Shown here in pieces: positions 1 through 11,652 of a stretch of 64,000 bases of DNA. Made by a program: the position numbers and the translations under genes. Each line of letters opens with the position of its first letter. Positions within the stretch are counted from its first letter, which is position 1. Origin of the DNA: Micropterix aruncella (taxonomy: Eukaryota; Arthropoda; Insecta; Lepidoptera; Micropterigidae); assembly GCA_944548615.1 (NCBI GenBank), contig OX155960.1:30883211-30947210 (forward strand), read 5' to 3'. The notes beneath the pieces are model-generated. The model was given only the letters and a program-made list of their open reading frames with translations, made no database searches and was not told the DNA's origin.

Positions 1-1
1 T

Positions 2-205
2 CTAGCACCGACAGACTTTCACCTGTTCCCCAAGCTTAAAACTTTGTCAGGTGGACAGAAATTTGAAACGAATGACGACGCTACGGCTGCTGTAGAGGAG
101 TATTTTGCAGGCCTTGAGGAAAGTCATTTTATGGAGGGCATAACTGCTTTAGCGCTTAGAAGTTCTAAGTGCATAGATTTTAAAAGAGACTATGTCGAAC
201 AATAA
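2..205 (+). pseudogene. mariner-type transposase, C-terminal end (cut by window edge)
   Basis: Reading from base 2 gives 67 codons ending in a stop at 203-205. The peptide starts LAPTDFHLFPKLKTLSGGQ and ends KCIDFKRDYVEQ. This matches the end of mariner transposases: the last catalytic aspartate sits in the (S/T)DFHLFPKL block, followed by the GGQ/F-rich linker and the conserved D-Y-V-E terminus. A mariner transposase cuts and pastes its own element at TA dinucleotides in the nucleus. No stop breaks this part; the rest lies outside the window, so intactness is unknown. The sequence after the stop probably carries the right terminal repeat (roughly 230-280), but its partner cannot be seen. Confidence 0.85.
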
Positions 206-482
206 ACAATGTTGTCACGTTAAACTGAGTGTTTTCTTGATAGGCCAGGTACTTATCATCCCGCCCTTTCCTTCATACGCAGAATCTGTGCCTTCAAAAT
301 ACTTCAAGTGCCTTCAAAATTCTTAAAATGCCTTTAAAACTCTCTGTGACCTTGCTCCGATTATTTCGTTTTATATTTGCCAGTTTTAACAACCCATTAA
401 CAGGGTAATAGTATTTAGAGATCAAAAAATGATATTGAGATTTCATGGAATCAACATTTTGTTTTTAGTCCGCCTGCAGTCA

Positions 483-1185
483 CAGAAGAAACTACTGTAA
501 AATTTTGCTACATCTAGAAATGTGGAGTTTTTATACGCTTTGATTTACAATTACAGAACAGACGAAACTACTGTAACAATTTGGCTTAATCTAGAAATGT
601 GGAGTTCTTATACGCTTTGATTTACAATTACAGAATAGACGAAACTACTGTAACAATTTGACTAAATCTTGAAATGTGGAGTACTTATGCCCTTTGATTT
701 ACAATTACAGAACAGACGAAACTACTGTAACAATTTGGCTAAATCTTCAAATGTGGAGTTCTTATACGCTTTGATTTACAATTACAGAACAGACGAAACT
801 ACTGTAACAATTTGGCTAAATCTTGAAATGTGGAGTTCTTATACGCTTTGATTTACAATTACAGAACAGACGAAACTACTGTAACAATTTGGCTAAATCT
901 TGAAATGTGGAGCTCTTATACGCTTTGATTTACAATTACAGAACAGACGAAACTACTGTAACAATTTGGCTAAATCTTGAAATGTGGAGTTCTTATGCCC
1001 TTTGATTTACAATTACAGAACAGACGAAACTACTGTAACAATTTGGCTATATCTTGAAATGTGGAGTTCTTATACGCTTTGATTTACAATTACAGAACAG
1101 ACGAAACTACTGTAACAATTTGGCCAAATCTTGAAATATGGAGTTCATTTACGCTTCTATTACAATTCTTCAATTACAGACACAA
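483..1185. repeat. 77-bp minisatellite, about 9 units
   Basis: A unit beginning CAGAACAGACGAAACTACTG recurs at 554, 631, 708, 785, 862, 939, 1016 and 1093, exactly 77 bp apart, with a shorter first unit at 483 and a decayed last unit. Units differ by only a few bases. The open frame across 669-851 is a by-product of the repeat and is not a gene. Confidence 0.95.
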
Positions 1186-2154
1186 AATTAGGGGTAGCTA
1201 CCGTGAAAATCAAAAGTTTTAATAAAATCAGGTTATTTTAATAAAATTTTGTGTAATGCTTGTCTTGATAGGTATTTACTAATGAATTACTCTTACTGCT
1301 TTTTGTGAGAAACCTCTGGCTTTCCTTAGAAAATATCTGTGCATTGTTATAATACAATGTTTTTTGGAAGCTTATCGTACCGCATTTGGAAAAGTAGTTT
1401 GCTAACGCGTTTATTTTCAGATTGAATACCGATTCCTTCTTTGACTTTGTCATTATCCTCATTATGCCATGATACACCACTAATGATTAAACATTATTTG
1501 CTATCATTCCTGCAACGAGGTACATTTTTTGCTAGTAGGTTGAAGTTATTGTGAACACTCGCCCATACAAGACACGACTTAACAATGCTCGGCGCGCGAC
1601 ATTCTTGCTTTTTCACAAAATTCCTTTCACGCTATTGCCATTTAATGCTCGTCGCGGATGTTACACCCAGCAATTAAATTGTCGTTTTAGGTATTACTTG
1701 CGGGCGACGGCATTTGATGGAACTGCTTCTTTGCGACTACTTCTGTTTCTTCTCTACAACCTGATCGCTTCTTCGTTAACGCAAATGGATACGATCAGAC
1801 AGCTTAATGAGCACTTATTTGTTTCAGCACGGGCGCTGAGGGGAATTTAGATAGCATAGCAAGCAACACGAGAAAAACCAATTTTAGAATATATTTGATT
1901 GTGTATATTGTAGTTATATTAATAATCGTTATTTATATTTCATAACCAGTATTGTAAATCACAAAGAACACGTCATAATACAAAGCAACTTCTTTATACT
2001 AGGTCTGTCTATAGGTCAATAATAGACACTTGAGGGAGGACTCCCGGGCTTAATAATAAAAAGGGTGAGTGTTTGCTTTTGGCATCGGAAAATCGATTTT
2101 TCAGAAAACGAATCGATACAAAAGTTATACCAGAAAGATTAGTTTTTTACAAGG
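1186..2154. other. no gene or repeat recognised
   Basis: An open frame of 99 codons at 1551-1850 (+) has no motif, no splice context and no similarity I recognise. The segment around 2030-2160 contains AAAATCGATTTT-like short palindromes. Nothing else is supported. Confidence 0.4.
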
Positions 2155-2500
2155 AACGGTCGTATGTATAAGTTAATTAGTGTGTTCATTCATAATTACT
2201 CATTTATTAGCAAACTACTATCGTGTCTTTGTCAACGTTGACAAAGACATTTCATTTCATTTCGACCTATTGCCAGCTGTACAGTGGGTCGGTGAAATAA
2301 GTGATTGTACCTATTCCTTTTGAACAATGAAAATGTAAACTGACAATGTTTTTATTCCGGACGCAACTAATAAAACAGAATGTAATTATCTCTTCCAGGC
2401 ACCCACGCGCGATATTATGTTAGAAAGAGAACGACACGAAATTAGTTTGCTAATAAATGGGTAATTATAGATAAACACACTAACAAATTATACGTTGGAC
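2155..2500. mobile_element. MITE with about 60-bp terminal inverted repeats
   Basis: The segment TTTATTAGCAAACTACTAT near 2210 is the inverse of TAGTTTGCTAATAAATGG near 2442. The match extends outward through TTAGTGTGTT on the left and AACACACTAA on the right. The element is about 340 bp, has no coding capacity, and fits a non-autonomous DNA transposon. Superfamily and target duplication are not clear. Confidence 0.65.
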
Positions 2501-2520
2501 CCTACCTTGTAAATAAATCA

Positions 2521-2935
2521 ATAGTTTTTAAAAAAACACTAAAAACACGCTTTTGGGCTATGATACGATATTCACATACACACGGCGATATTCACATACA
2601 CATACACACATACGATATTCCATCATGGAATGCCAGTGCCTATCTTCCGGCTTCATCATCAGACCTTAAAACCTAATCGTGGTCAAAGCTCATTCCAAGA
2701 CTTTTCTAACGAGTCCAAACACAGCTATGATACGATGTTCTATCATAAAGTTCCAGTTCATATCTTCCGACTCCATCATCGGATCAGTTCGACAGATATT
2801 ATTGTATTGTCATCAGAACTACATACATCTGCCAATTTTCATGACGCTACAATCCTTGGAAGATGGTTAAATTAGTTACCTTAGATTCCATTACAAAGTT
2901 ACATACAGGTCGACCTAATAAAAGCGTGTTAAAAA
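2521..2935 (+). mobile_element. dispersed repeat R, copy 1
   Basis: It is closely similar over its whole length to 52620-53000. Both copies start with an A-rich block followed by AACACTAAAAACAC and end with AAAGCGTGTTAAAAA. The inner ends AACACGCTTTT and AAAAGCGTGTT are inverted, suggesting a short-TIR non-autonomous element. This copy has an extra CACATACA-type insertion near 2572-2620. It has no credible coding frame. Confidence 0.75.
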
Positions 2936-3778
2936 CCAATCCTTTTGGTATAACTATTGTATTGATTCATTTGCTAGAAAAGAAACTTTCAGGTGCTCGA
3001 AGTAAAACACTCATCCTGTTTATTATATAGGAATAGCTAAACCCGACCACGCTTCTCTGTGGTTCAGTCTGATGGGAAACACACCGATGTCGAAGGGCAG
3101 CTTTGCGTTCGCGCTTATCCGAATGCGACGCTGTATCACAATTTCATTTTATTATAAAAATATGCGGGTATTCGAATGCAACATTGTCTCAAAATTTCGA
3201 TTCAATCGCCCGACTACTTTTCGATTTTTATGAGCACAAACATACGCCGGTTGATTTTTTGTATATAAAGGTGGACCCGTTGCAGAAGTCTACGTAATCG
3301 ACGACCGCATCACCTCGAGCGGGTGGTGTTCGATCTTCTAAAAAGTATGCTAGCACTTAGCACTGTTTACTATTCCCAATCGCCCCGCCGTAACAAAAAC
3401 GGCAATATAAGTGGGCGGGCATTCCAATCACGTATTAAATACAGTCGGTAATAAAAGAGGAGTAATAGAAGGGAATTGCTGCGGAATAGCGCCCCGTGAA
3501 ATATTGTTATGAATTATATATGCCGCGGAGTGAATGAGGCGGTGGCAATCTCCCATCTGAGATACATCTCATTACGGCGGGCGGGCCCGGGAGGATGTCG
3601 TAACCATTATTTTGTCCTCCTTACATGGGCATTAATGTATTTTTATTGCATTACATACGTCAAATTATACCAGGACGCCGCCGAACGACACGCCGAGCTA
3701 CGCCACGACGACTCACGGCGTCTCCACAGATTGCAATCGGCCTTAATGAATTTCTGCGAGGGTTTATTATTATAATGG
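2936..3778. other. GC-richer, apparently single-copy stretch
   Basis: 3290-3770 is clearly richer in G and C than its surroundings and shows no repeat within this window. Open frames at 3509-3775 and 3625-3873 (+) overlap in different frames and show no motif. It may be unique host sequence, perhaps regulatory, but nothing proves function. Confidence 0.35.
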
Positions 3779-4795
3779 ACACACAAGTAAATATATTACA
3801 AAGAAAAAAAACAAGACTGCCGTTACAGGAAGTCAACTATTGTAATTATAATTATTTGTACTGCTGTTTTTAATAAAATATTTGTGGTTTATGTATTCAT
3901 CCATATAGACACACCTATTTGTCCGGAATGTACTCAATCAGACCTTTCATTTGACACTAAACACGATATCGATGGCTTAGAACGCAAATGTGTTACGTGA
4001 CTTTTTTTTACGAAAATGAGTTAAGTACTACATGACATCCAATATATTGATCTCCACATTCTGTGCTAATGTGGTAAGCATCTAACAACCAAGGCCTCGA
4101 ATACTTCTTCGTAAAAACTGTGGTAATTGCATCAAACAAAGTTTTTTGAAATGTTAATGTTGCATAATCATTTACCACTATTGATATCTAATCAAAATTA
4201 AATCATCATAAAATGCATATGAGTTATCATCAGTTGATACAATATTCTCCAAAGCATGCTTAACCCTATACATGCTTAATGGTTTTATTTACTCTTTTCT
4301 AAAATAAAGAACAAATTCTAAAAGTAGAAAGATGAGAACAAAATAAAATATAAATAATATAATAAAAATGAAAATGTGGTAACTACATACATTATTATAT
4401 TACCATATAAAAATGTGGTAAGTACCACCTCTTGTCGGTTTTTTTTATTAGTACATAAAATATTAATAAATAAATATAATTATTATAATATAGTGTAAGC
4501 CAAATACATATACTATAGGTTAAAAATATTAACTGAAATTATTTCCTCATCTGTTTCGAGATTATTATACCTAAACTTTCAAAAAGCTCTCCTGTAAAAT
4601 TTAGAAATTTGCACTTGACACATTTGCGTTCTAAGCCATCGATATATTTATGTTAATTTATTGATATTTAGACATTTAGACAAGTATTTTTGACATTTAG
4701 GTACCCTATGACACTCGAAACGACATAACAATTCTAACAATATCACTTATTTCTACATCGGTTCAAGCATTTAGAAGTTATGGTGGAAAGAAGAA
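3779..4795 (-). mobile_element. dispersed repeat D, copy 1, interrupted by a MITE
   Basis: Read on the minus strand, 4795-4645 followed by 3966-3779 aligns end to end with 51905-52300 (+). Shared words include CCACCATAACTTCTAAACGC and TGGTTTATGTATTC on the opposite strand. The only large difference is the insertion at 3969-4642. The AACTTCTAAACGCTTGAACC phrase is typical of non-coding insect repeats. Confidence 0.8.
3969..4642. mobile_element. 674-bp MITE with perfect 25-bp TIRs and TA duplication
   Basis: The left end TCGATGGCTTAGAACGCAAA continues to a 25-base match with the inverse of the right end (4618-4642). TA flanks both sides at 3967-3968 and 4643-4644. The related copy of repeat D has a single uninterrupted TA at this point (near 52104), so it is the empty site. 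The interior is AT-rich, with several ATGTGGTAA words and no transposase. TA duplication and TIR shape fit the Tc1/mariner (IS630) superfamily. Confidence 0.88.
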
Positions 4796-4807
4796 ACGGA
4801 AAACATA

Positions 4808-4960
4808 CATAGATAATAATAATAATAATCATTTTATTCATTCAAAAACATAAATTTACAATCGTATTAGTTGCAGAATCTGCCTAACTAGGCCATAGCC
4901 CGTACCAAGGAAAACTCTATGTATGGCAAAGATTTATTTTTGTGCACATAATATTAAAAT
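4808..4960 (-). mobile_element. LINE 3'-tail fragment, subfamily 1
   Basis: The minus strand ends in an (ATT)n/(TTATTA)n tail at 4808-4830. The segment shares CTAACTAGGCC and GTACCAAGG with 10417-10560 and, inverted, with 50330-50470. Such simple repeated tails mark the 3' end of CR1-like LINEs. No reverse-transcriptase sequence remains. Confidence 0.5.
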
Positions 4961-5117
4961 GAAAAATACAAAGTATGATAAAATATAAAATAGATAAGCG
5001 AATTCAAATTAAACTTATAATTGAACATATATATGAATCGTGAACACACAACTTTCCTTTTTTGGGCAGTCGTGTAAAAAGACAGTAGCAGATACAATAC
5101 AACAGAGAAAACGTATC

Positions 5118-5493
5118 CAGAGTGACTTTTAGTTAACCGGCATCCTTGAAGCGGGTGAATTAGTATGAGCAAATAAGCAACTTTTGATACAAAATTGTGA
5201 AGAACAGTAAAAGAAATTGTGAATTAGAAACTTTTATTATTTCGAAAAATACTGTAAAAAGCTTGGAGTGCGCTGCACCATCTAGCGGTGGGTAAAATAT
5301 CGCAAATATTTTTATTCGCGATACTTTACCTACTGATGGATTGCGCAGCGCGCTCAACGCTTGTCAAACTTTTGTTCACAAAAAAAAGTCTTTCTTTTTT
5401 TTTGTATTTCCACATTTTTTTTATTAAAAGTTACTTATTTGGTCGTACTTATTCCCCCACTTCAAGGATGCCGGTTAATTAAAATTCATCCTG
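5118..5493. mobile_element. M-family palindromic MITE, copy M1
   Basis: The ends are inverted over about 65 bp: GTTAACCGGCATCCTTGAAG on the left, CTTCAAGGATGCCGGTTAAT on the right. Inside is a second palindrome around 5270-5350 (CATCTAGCGGTGGGTAAAAT against TTTACCTACTGATGG). Copies M2-M4 lie at 23556, 24626 and 28027. There are no coding frames. Confidence 0.85.
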
Positions 5494-5774
5494 TTTAATA
5501 AACGTATTGATTGCGGTGCAAATCTTCAAAGAGTTCGAAAGTCTTCTACGTCGCTTTTGTAATAACGATTGCAAGATTATGACGTCATCGCTCGAGGGTT
5601 GTAATGGCCGTCAGTGCTCGCGGCTGTTTTTCGAGCAGAAATTCAGAAGTCACTCGGTTTTAACTATTTTTATTTCAAAATTTAAGTTGTTGCCATACAA
5701 TTATGGATATTTTGCTTAAATTATCCATCGCGAGCTCGTTCTAACGTGCCGACGCACACTAGAGCAACTAGATT
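5494..5774. other. no feature recognised
   Basis: Mostly AT-rich with a short GC-rich patch near 5580-5640. No motif or repeat partner was seen. Confidence 0.3.
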
Positions 5775-6172
5775 TGTCAACTACAACGGCCGAACCCGTC
5801 ACCTCAGTAAATTTTAACGATTAGTCGTTCTATCTCCCTGGAGTGAGCGCAGAAGACTTGGACAAAATAGTCCACCGTCAAGCTCCGCCACAAACACGTA
5901 AGAGGCCAACGCCTTAACCGCGAGATAGCCAGGAGTGTTACCCAGCGGGCTTACACTCACGCCCTTACTTCCAATTGCGACCAGAATATTTCAGTCTCTC
6001 GATTGGTTACGAGTTCGAGGTCGCTTGCGCGGTCCTTTCCCTTACGAAGCGGTGAAACGGTGTATACCGAATCGATCGCGGACCACGACATCCTTTGCCC
6101 GGCTGTTCACCCAGGATCGGGTAGCCGATAGTCGTTTCAAGAGCAGTTGCCGTAAGGTTCGCAACCACACTA
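5775..6172 (+). mobile_element. X-family repeat, partial copy (first 60%)
   Basis: It starts TGTCAACTACAACGGCCGAA, the common X terminus also seen at 20176, 35494 and, inverted, at 21288. It follows the X sequence until CGCAACCAC, where the match stops. X is about 660 bp when whole, GC-rich, without evident TIRs or coding frame. Its class is unknown to me. Confidence 0.75.
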
Positions 6173-7054
6173 AGTAGATACCTAAACCGCCCTCAGGAAC
6201 TCGAATTCGGAGTGAATGCGTAGCCATAAAGTGTTTGGATTGTGTTGCTTGTCAGTAAATAGCGGCAGGTTTTGGACTACGCTTACTAGGGCTATAGTAT
6301 TATGCAAAGGATGGATGTCCAACGTCGAGCGAGCGAGACGGTTTCGGGAGGCTTTCAAAGTTTCCGCGGTGCGCTTGCTACGACGAAAACCCGAAGCCTG
6401 GACAACCATCTGATCCGCGTTCATCCCGGCTTCCTGTGTTAAATAAAGGAATTTCGATTCATAACAAACGGCATTCGGTGGGGCATTGTTACCGTAAATG
6501 CTGTCGCTTTTTTGTCACTCGCGCCACGCCCGCATCTCCGTCCGTCCGCCACAAAGAGAATGGCTTTCATTCACAAACAGATATGACACGAATGGAAATT
6601 CACCTTATCGACATTCTCCTCAGATCTTTAGGTTTAGGGGAGCGAATCGCAGGTCAGCTTGTTATAGCAAGCAACAGTTTTCCTGTAATTTTATTTTATT
6701 TTATTAAGGAAGAACTTGCAGCGTTCAGTAATATAAATTGTTTCAAATTACATGAGTACAACCAAAAAAATATTTTAATACAGGATGGGGCATAAGCCGC
6801 GCAATACAGTTCGTCAAAACTTTAAAACCAAATGCTCAAAAATGCGTCAAAAATGCAAAGAAAGTTGAAAATGACCCCCCCCCCCTCCCTCCCTCTTGGT
6901 GACAGCGCTCTGTACGATTAACCATATTTCGTCTACATTCCCTATTTAATTGATTTTATCCACCAGACGCTTTATTATTTGGCACCGGTACTCCCGGAAA
7001 TTCGGTTTGAAATTCATTTTGAACTTTGCAGTAACAGTTTGAGCGAAAATAAAC
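6173..7054. other. no gene recognised
   Basis: Contains a C8/C3 tract near 6876-6890 and short open frames (6436-6795, +) without motifs. No repeat partner was found in this window. Confidence 0.3.
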
Positions 7055-7189
7055 ATGGCCAACGATAATTGGGTGGACGAACTACTAACTTCCAATACTT
7101 TAACCGTCACAGAGAACGAACCGCATGTACGGTCGAGTTCCGTTTATTTTCATTTCGAAGAAGAGGGATCAGTGTTGCCAGTTGTGTGA
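7055..7189 (+). CDS. hypothetical short open frame or first exon
   Basis: ATG at 7055 lies in a favourable eukaryotic context (AAACATGGCC) and opens 44 codons, MANDNWVDELLTSNTLTVTE and onward, acidic and hydrophilic, then a stop. I do not recognise it. It could be the first exon of a longer gene or the start of a DNA-transposon protein, but no clear splice donor was chosen and no downstream exon was found before the (TA)n array at 7360. Chance cannot be excluded. Confidence 0.2.
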   Translation: MANDNWVDELLTSNTLTVTENEPHVRSSSVYFHFEEEGSVLPVV

Positions 7190-7358
7190 TTCCGAATTCC
7201 TCAACTTTTATTTTTTATTTTTTGCTTCGTATTTGAACGATTTGCTCGATTTATGTCCCACTCCACATTTTATTAGGTACGCAAATGTTTTCAAACAAAT
7301 AAGTAATATATAAGTTTATTTTGTATTTATTGTGAGTATATATATGTACGTGTAGATG

Positions 7359-7964
<606 letters not shown>

Positions 7965-8151
7965 TATGTGTGATTCATTATAGATCTTCAACCTTTTATT
8001 CCACTGCTGTGACAAACTTGCCTTTGCTTGACGAGAATATAATGATATCCTAAACAGTAGTATCGTATGATCTATTCGATAAATAATAGCGTTTTAAACT
8101 TGGTGTTGTGGACTTTATATAGGTTTATAACCCTAAATTGACGATATCATC

Positions 8152-8396
8152 GCATGTAGGGAGAAGTCCCCTAACGCCGGACGTCACCTAGCGTCGGACA
8201 CTAATAGTATCGCAGCGCAATCTATACAAAGACGTAGTAAAAGGAAAAGCGTACGCTTACCCGCAACCTTTTAACCCGTCTTTGTATCGATCGCGCCGCG
8301 ACTTTTATTTTATTTTTTGTTAACTTGTCGAGATACTATTAGTGTCCGACGCTAGGTGCCGTCCGGCGTTAGGGGACTTCCCCCTACACAGCCGCA
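8152..8396. mobile_element. 240-bp MITE with about 50-bp TIRs
   Basis: The left arm GTAGGGAGAAGTCCCCTAAC continues through CACCTAGCGTCGGACACTAA. The right arm carries the inverse, TTAGTGTCCGACGCTAGGTG, through GGGGACTTCCCCCTAC. The interior has a second pairing (CAAAGACG with CGTCTTTG). Non-coding. Confidence 0.85.
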
Positions 8397-9527
8397 ATCC
8401 ATACCCTTACATTAGCCAATAGAGTGTCGTCGAATAGTGCGATATAGTATATTGTTGTCAACATGCTAACTTATAAGATATTTTAGTTGCGTTAACCTAC
8501 CCGTGCGCCTACCAGCCCCGGTCTCCCCCAATACCTTTTTAATCACTCTTTAAAATTGGAAATCGTCCTAGCGCTTCTGATATTTAAAGGGAGCTGATTC
8601 TATAGACGGGCTGCATCAACAGAGAAAGAGTACGATCGATAGAGAGAGAGGGAGAGAAATGACTTTATAGGTATTGTTCCGACTTGATAGGAGTGGGAGA
8701 CCATGACTTTCTAAAAGGTTTCTGAAGATAGTTAGGGAAGTGGTGTGGGATTATCAAGCTTAAATATCGGTGCTAAAATGTGAATTTTTCTGCGATTCCG
8801 AATCCCAGGCCATTCCGACAAATGATCATATTTGCAGAGGATCCATTACAAATGTAACGGATCCAGACATCATGTAAACATTCCATTTTTATCAAGGTAT
8901 TAAATTAACCGATAATACTTATACAGAGTCTTCTTCAGACATTCTACAGAAGTTTTTAAAGTTACCATAGTTTAACCCTAATTTCAAATACGTCATGAGA
9001 TAACAAATATAAAATCTATCTCTACATTTCAGTATTAGTTTTTACAGAACATTGCCTTTGCTTTCTCTTATTTTTAATAAACGATGCAGTTATAATAATT
9101 GCGGTTTTATCGGATATTTCCATGATACCATTGAGCATTATGTTTAGTGTAAATGGATCGTTCGCTGAGTGATACATGTGAATGCTCGCTTGTCGGCAGT
9201 CGATCAAACATTCCCTCGGTTTCTCTATAGGTTGTGACGCATCTGGTCTATTAGTAGACACCCCTGACCTAATTTGTGCCTATACACAGGACATTCCGCC
9301 AGCACGTAATGGAATCTCTAACAAATTACATTGTACAAACTTTTTACCGGTCTTTTGTGTCCGTTTATAGACTCACTTTCTTGGCGGGTAGTTGCCGCAT
9401 CAGCTCGCTTATTTTTTTAGCCGTCAAACAGCTGATCGACGGCTAATCGGAGTTTTTCCCGCGTTAACTACACGTTGACGCAAAAGAAGTCGTATAACAT
9501 GTTAACAAAGAAACTGTAGCTCGAAAT
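8397..9527. other. no gene recognised
   Basis: Contains a short (GA)n patch near 8640 and an AGCCGTC...GACGGCT stem near 9420-9445. Open frames at 9022-9261 (-) and 9182-9370 (+) show no motif. Confidence 0.3.
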
Positions 9528-10040
9528 GGGGAGCTAACAGGTCCTATTACAGTTAGGCCTCTAAGACCCATGTGTATAGGGTCGTCCAAACTCACGGGTC
9601 AACACCCATCCGGCAGCCTCCACGCAGAAGTGCGAGCCCGGGTAGGACTCTGGCCTGCGGACCAGTTTTCCCTATGAATCAACCTTCGGGCGTGCGGCGT
9701 CAGCCAATGGACTGTGCATTCCGACTGATAGTCGGGGGAGACCGGAAACGGCTTTGTTTCCTATAGAGCGGGGGTGGTTGTTTAATTTGTGGCAGCCGCT
9801 CTTGAAACGACCATTCAGCTACCTGATATACCGGGTGAACAGCCGTGCAAAGAATTCCGTGGTCCGTGATAGATACGGTACACACCGAATCACCGCTACA
9901 CAAGGGAGAGGACCGCGTAAGCGACTTCGAACCTGTAACCGGAAGCCGGAGAAATCTGGTCATAGCTGGTAGCAAGGGCGCTTGGTCTGCCCGCTGGGTT
10001 AACTACCCGGTGCCGGGCGATAAGGGTTGGTCTGGTGGAG
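9528..10040 (-). mobile_element. X-family repeat, subfamily B, partial
   Basis: It starts at the GGGAGCTAA end of X and passes through GGGTCAACACCCATCCGGCA and CCTATAGAGCGGGGG. It ends after CCCGCTGGGTTAAC. The copy at 59385 (same orientation) shares several variants with it, which suggests a subfamily distinct from the 18209/20176/35494 copies. Confidence 0.75.
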
Positions 10041-10416
10041 TTCGAAATGTAGGTAGGTAATATAATTATAGGATACGCTGTCAGATTGTTCCATGTCATA
10101 TTTTGTTTGGCAACCCTTCTGCGCCGGCGACATGCAGGTGGCGCTGATAGCATTGTTCGTCCAAACTAGTAGCAATTTATTTGGACATCTATAGTAACAT
10201 AGATAAGCAATGTTTTTTTTTTTAATAAGGACTGATTTGTTATAAAAACCCAATAATATTAACAATAATAACATTCAATTATTATTGTCATATATCGCAG
10301 AGTATCCTCCCTAAAATATTTTTTCTATCTTCAATTTATATACATATACGACTTTTTCTCGATTTCTGCTATAAGAAGTTGTTTAGGAAAAATTTCTAGG
10401 CATTTATATTAAATTC
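10041..10416. other. no feature recognised
   Basis: AT-rich; no motif or repeat partner identified. Confidence 0.3.
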
Positions 10417-10560
10417 AAAATTCAAATTCAAAATTCTTTATTTATTTATAATATTACATGTATTTTTAAAATTCAAAGCCATCCTAACTAGGCCTTGCCT
10501 GTACTAAGGTAGGCTTAATATAAAAAAAGGTATAGTGGTTTTCGTAACTAGCTGTAATAC
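10417..10560 (-). mobile_element. LINE 3'-tail fragment, subfamily 2
   Basis: AATTCAAATTCAAAATTC at its left edge is a LINE-type repeated tail read on the minus strand. The following CCATCCTAACTAGGCC and GTACTAAGGTAGGCTTAATA match the inverse of 50330-50470. Confidence 0.6.
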
Positions 10561-11455
10561 ATCTTTGTATATTATTATGGTACATTTGAGAAGTTAAAAA
10601 TAGAATAAGAAAGCGTAATAATATTAAATGTAGGTACATACATATAAATATATACATACATATATAAATAAATATATACTTTATAGATAAATATAAAGTA
10701 ATACTATATATTATATACATATATCTCACAAATCGTGCACTATTTTAATATATAATATGTTATTAATGTCTCCGTTTCTTGTCGACCCATAGTCAAAAGT
10801 GACTTAGTTAGGTTTTTCTTTACGCCGTGACTATTCCTAGATTTCAATCCTGCAGGAAAAACACTATTCATTTTGTTGAACAGACCTAATCTGTTATTTA
10901 ATCGGGATTAAGAGATTTTATAAAAACCGCAAAAAAGCATGTCAGCCCTTTTCGATCACTTCATCAACGATAAATATATTATATGATATATGATGATGTT
11001 AGAATAACCTATTAAACATTCTCTGTGGGTAGATTTGTAGAAAAATCAGTCGAGGCGCAATGAAGCCAATTCTCCTGCGAAAAAGAGGCGCTCCTCTACC
11101 TCCGTCGACGTCGCATACGAACAACTCGCAGAAGGTGAAAGTACCACTGGAATAAGTACAGCGTGTCTCTACTGCTGGACATGGACGGACAACCTTTTAT
11201 CGGCCGAAAATATTTAAAAAGAAAAGTCTACTAAAGAAAATATATCTGCACGATGCTGAGTTTTAACGAGTGAGAAATAGATTACTCGGCTAGCTGAAAC
11301 GTTCTTATTCAGGAACCAATACTTTTCACTTTAATTGCCTTGCCGATTTAGAAAATTGACTGATTACCTAGCTTAAAACCATTCGTATTCGCCTTCGTCC
11401 CTTCATTATTAGTGTAAGCAATTTTGTAAATCACCGTTGACACAGACTGGAGGTG
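10561..11455. other. no gene recognised
   Basis: AT-rich with TATATA/ACATACAT patches at 10620-10740. A GC-richer island at 11040-11180 has no recognised motif. Confidence 0.3.
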
Positions 11456-11652
11456 TGTCGATTGCTACGAGCGAACCCACCACCCCAGGATGTTTTAACG
11501 TCCTTTGTCATTATTTTTCCCGTGGGATGACGCAAAGACTTTGGACAGTACAGTCTACAGTCCGACCACACGATCCACTACGCCAATAGTCCGAAAGAGA
11601 CAAACGCCTAACCACGAGACACTGGAAAGAACCACTAAGTGGGCTTCATGCA
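11456..11652 (+). mobile_element. X-family repeat, diverged 5' piece
   Basis: GCGAACCCACCACCCCAGGA, TTTTAACG, AGACTTTGGACA, CAAACGCCTAACC and GTGGGCTTCA occur in the same order and spacing as in the first 170 bp of X. Divergence is high, so this is an older copy. Confidence 0.5.

Noticed and set aside
483..1185. CRISPR-like array
   Set aside because: There are no unique spacers; whole 77-bp units repeat head to tail. The same holds for the 93-bp array at 33490-34135. The window is eukaryotic.
1551..1850. 99-codon open frame
   Set aside because: No motif, unusual composition, no splice signals or repeats supporting it; likely chance.
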